This document shows positions 58,004 through 64,000 of a stretch of 64,000 bases of DNA, in pieces. This DNA is from Anthoceros angustus (Eukaryota > Streptophyta > Anthocerotopsida > Anthocerotales > Anthocerotaceae): assembly GCA_010909165.1 (NCBI GenBank), contig MU008197.1, positions 62,001 through 126,000 on the forward strand, read 5' to 3'. Positions within the stretch are counted from its first letter, which is position 1. Each line of letters starts with the position of its first letter. The notes under the pieces are model-generated. The model worked only from the letters and a program-made list of their open reading frames with translations, did no database searches and was not told where the DNA came from. The translations under genes and the position numbers were made by a program.

Positions 58004-59910
58004 ATGGACGATGGTGTGGACGAGGGGACGCGGGAGGTCGTGAAAACTATCGAGTGCAGAGCGCCTGGGAAGGTGATACTGGCGGGAGAGCATGCTGTGG
58101 TGCATGGCGGGGCAGCAGTTGCGGCCTCGCTTGGCCTCTACACCAAGGCCTGCATTCACCTTCACTCACGGGATCGTGGTAGGCAACCACTCCTCACTCG
58201 TGCTTCGCCTCCCGTTGGAGATGTATCTGCCGTAGGGGTTTGAAGCAGAGGGTGGTTTTGGTAGGGAAGGAGGAGGAGGAGTTCTTGGACCTGCACCTGC
58301 CACAGCTGGAGGTGCATATGACGTGGTCCCTCGCGAGAATCAGAGCTGCATTCGATTGGCCCGTTCTAGTCGATGTTGATGAGGGAACTGTTCGTCCTTT
58401 CTCCGACGATTTGTGCAAGCAGCTGGAACTCTTTGTGGGTACACAGTTCAAGCCGGAGTTACCTGCTGTAGCTGTTGCTGGTGTCATGGCATTCCTGTAC
58501 CTGTATGCTTCTATTGTGGGGTAACAACCTGTCCCTCCACCGGTCTTCATGCAGCTTTGCTTCATCCAGGTCTTTTGGATGTGCTTTTTGTGGCGTGCAA
58601 TGAGCTCGTAATTCATCGGGTTCGTGTTTGTCTGATCCTTTGGGTTTTGCATGGCTAACAAATCTCACACTTCAGGTTGCTGCCGTCCACAGTCACTGTC
58701 GAATCTGAACTTCCCGTAGGCGCTGGACTTGGTTCTTCAGCTGCATTCTGTGTCTCCCTAGCAGCGGGTCTGCTAGCTTTGGCTGGCAAGTTGAAGTGTC
58801 CTCCGAGTGGAAAGTGGTTGGACGTGGATGAGAACTCCTTGGAACTGGTGAACGCGTGGGCGTTTCAAGGGGAGAGGATTGTACATGGAAGGCCCTCCGG
58901 TATTGACAATACTGTTAGCACATTTGGTAAGTCTAACTTGGCCTCCTGCGGACTTTGTTTGTGTCAATGTGTCATTTCTGAATTTAGTGCATCAGGGTGG
59001 TTGCGCATTCTGTCTGACATGTTATCCTTACCAGCTCGTTGTCGATACGACTAGCTTATGCCAAGCAAACTGATTCCGGAAATCGTGCTTGCTTCAGGCT
59101 CAATTGTCAAATTCAAGCAGTCAAACATTACCCGCCTGCACCAGGCAATTCCTCTGAGAATGCTCCTCACGAATACAAGAGTTGCTCGAAATACAAAAAC
59201 ACTTGTAGCTGCTGTCGGTGAAAGGGCAAAGACGTACCCTCAGGCAATGACATGTATCTTCAATGCCATTGATGCCATTGCAGAGACAGCTGTTTCCATC
59301 CTGCGATCAGGTGAGGTCAAGGTCAAGGAATCTGAGCAGGGACGCGGCCAGCAGTTGGCAGACTCCCAAGGCTACAAGACTGATGCCGAAGTTCAGTTGG
59401 AAGAGCTAGTGGAGATGAACCAGGGCCTGTTGCATAGCATCGGTGTTAGTCATTCAACGATCGAGAAAATTTGCCAAATCACATCCACATTTGGCCTGTA
59501 CTCCAAGCTGACTGGCGCAGGAGGAGGTGGTTGTGTCCTGACATTGGTGCCTCGTGGTATCCTCCATTGTCTTGTCGCTTTTCGCCTAAATCCATTTTAT
59601 TGGTTGGATTTCATTCGTCATGACCACTTCTTTTACTATTTGCTTGTTACTTTGGGGCATCATGTTGGCTTGACATAAGGTCCCAGACACGCCAGCCACT
59701 CTTGTTGCGAAAGTGAAGTCACAGCTCGAAGAAGCTGGGTTTGATTGCTTTGAAGCTGCAATAGGAGGCGTGGGTGTGCAGGTTATGACCATGGAGGAAC
59801 CCTTTTGGGCTGGATGGCAGGACCTGAACCTGGAAGGCCAAGACCGAACTGCCTGCGTAGCTGGGATTTCACATGAGACCTGGAATACCGTCCATCCTTC
59901 CCCTTTTTGA
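58004..59910 (+). CDS. MVK: Mevalonate kinase (GHMP kinase), five exons
   Basis: Exons 58004-58178, 58265-58520, 58676-58926, 59098-59556 and 59687-59910 join in frame to 454 residues. Acceptors at 58264 and 59686 were chosen because nearer AG sites break the conserved frame. Motifs: APGKVILAGEHAVVHGG in exon 1, the ATP-binding PVGAGLGSSAAF and HGRPSGIDNTVSTFG in exon 3, and [14 protein letters not shown] in exon 4. The enzyme phosphorylates mevalonate to 5-phosphomevalonate in the cytosolic/peroxisomal isoprenoid pathway. The last ~40 residues after GGVGVQVMTM are not part of the family and come from sequence inside a tandem duplication, so the true C-terminus is uncertain. Confidence 0.93.
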
Positions 59911-60257
59911 CCGGGAATTCACTGTCACTGGACCGGGATGAGCCTCTTTGGAGCGATACTCGGAAGCCGGGGTTCGCTAGGTAGACCCTCCATTCCCGGT
60001 AGTATCGGCCCATTCTTTTCGCACTTCAAGAAATGCCTACTTTAGTAAATATCTGGAACTCTCGAGATATTTCCTATGGAATACCAAAGCGGACAGAGGG
60101 GACGAGGCATATTTTTTCGCACCAAATTCGCACAATACGTTAGGATATGTAGGCATATGTAAGACTATACTACCGGATCTAGTACGGACGGTTACCTCAT
60201 CACACACACACATCTCATTTATGGTGCCCTCACCAAGAGAGGCCATGCACCAAAGAG

Positions 60258-60420
60258 GTGAGACAGAACATGTCCTTGCCTCAAAATTGTTTTCAAAAGT
60301 TTCAACCTGAAAACAAAGAGGCAGAACATGTCCTTGCCTCAAAATTGTTTCCAAAAGAGAACATGTCCTTGCCTCAAAATTGTTTTCAAAAGTTTCAACC
60401 TGAAAACAAAGAGACTTTGA
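60258..60420 (+). repeat. Triple ~35-58-bp subrepeat, also present at 61824-61985
   Basis: GAACATGTCCTTGCCTCAAA plus ATTGTTTTCAAAAG occurs three times within unit A and three times in the matching part of unit B, with GTTTCAACCTGAAAACAAAG between. Non-coding. Confidence 0.85.
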
Positions 60421-60519
60421 CACTATGTTTTCAGAGTCTCCCACCCTATACGATTCTATTTTGTTGAATGCAATTACATGGCGGCCAACTCCAACTCGGC
60501 TGCTGTCAGGGCTTGCGCC

Positions 60520-60755
60520 ATCGGGTTGCCAAACCCTACCTCGACCGTGGCTGTCCCCTCGGTTTGCAAAACCCTACGTCGGCCACGGCCATGGTCTACG
60601 AACCCTACCTCGGCTGCGGCCGCCCCCTCGGTTTGCAAAACCCTATGTTGGCTACGGCCATGGTTTGCGAACCCTACCTTGGCCGTGGCCGCCCCCTTGG
60701 TTTGCAAAACCCTACGTCAGCCGCGGCCATGGTTTGTGAAACCTACCTCGGGTCA
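60520..60755 (+). repeat. ~60-bp minisatellite, also at 62080-62300
   Basis: Units carry GGTTTGCAAAACCCTA(C/T)GT, GGCCATGGTTTGCGAACCC and TACCT(C/T)GGC(C/T)G(C/T)GGCC. The two copies of this block differ by loss of CGG- and CCCCCTCGG-type pieces. Confidence 0.8.
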
Positions 60756-60876
60756 AGGCCCACCACGCATCCACGGGTTCGAGCAAGTGACATTCGATTG
60801 GTCTTGTACTTGGGGAACTCGAGCTTTATAGAAAAGGAAGAAACAAGATCGTGCTCGTAATAAGGAAACACCTCAG

Positions 60877-61445
60877 GTGAGGTCAAGGTCAAGGAATCTG
60901 AGCAGGGACGCGGCCAGCAGTTGGCAGACTCCCAAGGCTACAAGACTGATGCCGAAGTTCAGTTGGAAGAGCTAGTGGAGATGAACCAGGGCCTGTTGCA
61001 TAGCATCGGTGTTAGTCATTCAACGATCGAGAAAATTTGCCAAATCACATCCACATTTGGCCTGTACTCCAAGCTGACTGGCGCAGGAGGAGGTGGTTGT
61101 GTCCTGACATTGGTGCCTCGTGGTATCCTCCATTGTCTTGTCGCTTTTCGCCTAAATCCATTTTATTGGTTGGATTTCATTCGTCATGACCACTTCTTTT
61201 ACTATTTGCTTGTTACTTTGGGGCATCATGTTGGCTTGACATAAGGTCCCAGACACGCCAGCCACTCTTGTTGCGAAAGTGAAGTCACAGCTCGAAGAAG
61301 CTGGGTTTGATTGCTTTGAAGCTGCAATAGGAGGCGTGGGTGTGCAGGTTATGACCATGGAGGAACCCTTTTGGGCTGGATGGCAAGGACCCGAACCTGG
61401 AAGGCCAAGACCGAACCGCCCTCTGCGTAGCTGGGATTTCACATG
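60877..61445 (+). pseudogene. 3' fragment of mevalonate kinase
   Basis: This second copy starts inside exon 4 at the codons for [10 protein letters not shown] and contains the [14 protein letters not shown] motif, the last intron and exon 5. It lacks exons 1-3 and the ATP-binding motifs, so no kinase can be made. After the family-conserved end it reads a different tail from unit A (QGPEPGRPRPN instead of QDLNLEGQDRT) because of small indels. Confidence 0.9.
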
Positions 61446-62424
61446 AGACCTGGAATACCGTCCATCCTTCCCCTTTTTGACCGGGAATTCACTGTCACTG
61501 GACCGGGATGAGCCTCTTTGGAGCGATACTCGGAAGCCGGGGTTCGCTAGGTAGACCCTCCATTCCCGGTAGTATCGGCCCATTCTTTTCGCACTTCAAG
61601 AAATGCCTACTAGTAAATATCTGGAACTCGAGATATTTCCTATGGAATACCAAAGCGGACAGAGGGGACGAGGCATATTTTTTCGCACCAAATTCGCACA
61701 ATACGTTAGGATATGTAGGCATATGTAAGACTATACTACCGGATCTAGTACGGACGGTTACCTCATCACACACACACATCTCATTTATGGTGCCCTCACC
61801 AAGAGAGGCCATGCACCAAAGAGGTGAGACAGAACATGTCCTTGCCTCAAAATTGTTTTCAAAAGTTTCAACCTGAAAACAAAGAGGCAGAACATGTCCT
61901 TGCCTCAAAATTGTTTCCAAAAGAGAACATGTCCTTGCCTCAAAATTGTTTTCAAAAGTTTCAACCTGAAAACAAAGAGACTTTGACACTATGTTTTCAG
62001 AGTCTCCCACCCTAATTCTATTTTGTTGAATGCAATTACATGGCGGCCAACTCCAACTCGGTCAGCTGTGGCTTGCGCCATCGGGTTGCCAAACCCTACC
62101 TCGACCGTGGCTGTCCCCTCGGTTTGCAAAACCCTACGTCGGCCACCATGGTTTGCGAACCCTACCTTGGCCGTGGCCGCCTTGGTTTGCAAAACCCTAT
62201 GTTGGCTACGCCATGGTTTGCGAACCCTACCTTGGCCGTGGCCGCCTTGGTTTGCAAAACCCCACGCCGCCACCAAGGGCCATGGTTTGTGAAACCTACC
62301 TCGGGCCGCAGCCACGGCCGCATCCACGGGTTCTGAGCAAGTGACATTCGATTGGTCTTGTACTTGGGGAACTCGAGCTTTATAGAAAAGGAAGAAACAA
62401 GATCGTGCTCGTAATAAGGAAACA

Positions 62425-64000
62425 TCGGTAAGGAGCGCAGAAAAGGCTTCGACCATGGAGGGTAGGCAGGCCAGACCTGCAAGCCGCCGAGGACCCTGCA
62501 GCCACAGCTTGAAAAGGATTTAGGTTTTCTCTCCACTTCTGCAACTCATCCTTGCTGAGGCAACCTCCAATAGAGGGACCTACATTGGTGAACCGCTTAA
62601 CATTCTCCTCTATCAAGTCTCCACTTGGCTTCTCTGGTGTCTCTTTTGCCCGAGCATAGCAAGCAGATCGAAACTCTAAGGTTGGTAGCCACTGTACAGG
62701 AATTGAAGCAACACTCAAAACATAAAAAGCAGATGGCACCTACCCAGGTGACATACCAAAGGATTCATCATCTTGATAACATCCTCAGATTAGTACATGG
62801 ACAACAATTCCAAAGCCAACTTCTCTACAGACGTCCCCAAATTCAGGCAGTCAATAGAAAGCAAAATATACTCTTGGTCCTCTCGACTTGGAAGTCACCC
62901 AAGACAACCTACCAAAGGCTAGCACAAGCCAGACTTCAAACACATGCAATCCATCACCATCTTCTCTTTCTCCTTTTACGATCTAGTCATTAGAAAACCC
63001 AATTAATGGGCCTTCAGAGCTTCTGAGATAGCTCCGAGTACACTTGGTTGCCCTCAAAATCTTCGAAACACCTTAAATCTGCACATCATGCCCAAGTTTC
63101 TGAACAACACCATGCTTCCAACCCTTCCCTGCTACCAAGTCTGCTACAAATTGAAACCTTGTATTCTCACCAAATTACTATAGCTGGCCATCAGCTGATC
63201 CCAAACTGTCTCCTGCACATGATGGTCGCAAACGTCCTATGTATTAGCTAATCCTTGAAGCTTGACAAGTCTGCAGGCTAGTATAGTAGAACTTAATAGT
63301 GCGGGCTTAATGTCTTCTCTCCTTCACACAGCCGCAATCAACACATGCGAAAACGACGGACCTCTAGCAATCCGCTACAGCTTGAACTTCCAACATCAGC
63401 AGCCATCAACCATAACAACACCTAAACTTCTAGCATCAGCAGCAATCAACCACAGTAGCAATTGAACTTCCAAAGATCTCGCGCCCATCACAACAGACTC
63501 GAACTTCCATCATCTACAACACCGCCATAGCAAGACCGGCCAACGCAACCGTGAACGTATCCATAGGCCTACAACGAGCACAAGTTGACAACAAAGTGGA
63601 GCCATGCCATTCATAAAAAAAAGGTTGTCTACTGTACAAAGTGCAAAATTGCACAGCTTACATCATACTCCATTTCCTACTGCGACCTTACTGCGGCGCA
63701 TCCTTTGCCTCCCCTAACACATAGCATACAAGAGCTGTTGCTGCAGCTCCAAGCCCTAGGGAGGAGGACCAAGCCTACACCACCTCCAACGAGTCCTCTA
63801 TGGTCTTCATGCTCAGGGGGAGGCCATTTAGCGTGGCCTCCATTTCCCCAACGGCGTTTCGCATCTCGTGCAATGTGCCCTCAAATCGCATTCGCCCACA
63901 GTGCCGCCTCCAGAAGCCCGCGTACGAGCATTGGGTGTTGCTGGCACCCACCTTGGCCTCCGCACTTCCTCCTCTGACACCATGTCCGACTCGGTGTAGT
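62425..64000. other. Right-end spacer, possible retroelement edge
   Basis: No gene is supported. On the minus strand, TGGTGTCAGAGG (63982-63971) preceded by ...GGACA resembles an LTR end plus primer-binding site, and the bases that follow can be read as a short charged peptide with in-frame stops. The LTR itself would lie outside the window. Tentative. Confidence 0.35.

Larger units (their letters stand above)
59308..62424 (+). repeat. Direct tandem duplication of ~1.56 kb
   Basis: Unit A (59308-60870) and unit B (60873-62424) both begin TCAGGTGAGGTCAAGGTCAA and end CGTGCTCGTAATAAGGAAAC. The first ~500 bp, covering part of exon 4, the intron and most of exon 5 of mevalonate kinase, appear identical. 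The rest differs by scattered indels of 1-18 bases. Unit A completes the gene; unit B is a promoterless 3' copy. Confidence 0.93.

Noticed and set aside
59557-59680. Using the AG before GTCCCAG as the last mevalonate kinase acceptor
   Set aside because: It puts exon 5 out of phase and hits a stop; the AG at 59685-59686 restores the family frame.
60037-60444. Minus-strand frame with repeated FQVETFENNFEARTCS
   Set aside because: The repetition comes from the non-coding 35-58-bp subrepeats inside the duplicated unit; there is no family match and it is repeated in both units with frame changes.

Overview
The window is nuclear DNA of a land plant. The evidence is multi-exon genes with GT-AG introns of about 70-380 bp, a PLS-class PPR protein, an EBF-type F-box/LRR protein, LAZ1-like and AIG1-type proteins, and a Ty1/copia element whose primer-binding site matches plant initiator Met-tRNA. 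Compact GC-rich genes sit between AT-rich, repeat-laden spacers. Together with the style of the PPR protein this suggests a non-flowering lineage (fern, lycophyte or bryophyte), but the species cannot be fixed from the sequence.

Layout. 0.5-3.5 kb: a secreted Lys/Pro/Glu/Tyr tandem-repeat protein. 4.6-7.6 kb: an intronless PPR-E protein. 9.0-10.9 kb: a six-exon enolase-superfamily dipeptide (L-Ala-D/L-Glu type) epimerase. 10.9-16.0 kb: tandem duplications and a decayed copia element with two LTRs and a 5-bp target-site duplication. 16.1-17.6 kb (minus): a GT92 / galactan-synthase-like glycosyltransferase broken by single-base frameshifts. 19.8-22.1 kb (minus): an eight-exon LAZ1/DUF300 membrane protein, divergent from a five-exon AMMECR1-domain gene at 23.4-24.7 kb. 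25.2-26.6 kb (minus): an intronless bacterial-style serine beta-lactamase-fold hydrolase. 27.7-32.0 kb: an 18-exon M3 oligopeptidase whose first exon encodes a transit-peptide-like leader. 32.2-34.8 kb: a LINE-type reverse transcriptase relic with a CCHH zinc finger, internal duplications and a scattered telomere-motif cluster. 35.2-37.2 kb: an intronless MAU2/SCC4 cohesin-loader subunit. 41.9-44.0 kb: an EBF1/2-like F-box protein with one frameshift. 45.3-46.4 kb (minus): an AIG1 GTPase ending in a CaaX box. 46.4-53.4 kb: an AT-rich gene desert. 55.0-56.3 kb: an EVE-domain protein with a long basic AT-hook tail. 58.0-59.9 kb: a five-exon mevalonate kinase whose 3' end lies in a 1.56-kb direct tandem duplication reaching 62.4 kb.

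The genes do not form one pathway. They touch organelle RNA processing (PPR), organelle peptide turnover (M3 peptidase), the wall or extracellular matrix (repeat protein, GT92), hormone and membrane signalling (EBF, LAZ1-like), cohesion (MAU2), isoprenoid synthesis (mevalonate kinase) and wall-peptide or beta-lactam-like chemistry (dipeptide epimerase, beta-lactamase fold). The most unusual items are the KPYKKPEE repeat protein, the bacterial-style hydrolase, the alternative-start architecture of the oligopeptidase, and the duplication that cuts through the mevalonate kinase gene. Duplicated segments and several genes differ from expectation mainly by small indels, some in G/C runs, so some apparent frameshifts may be consensus errors.
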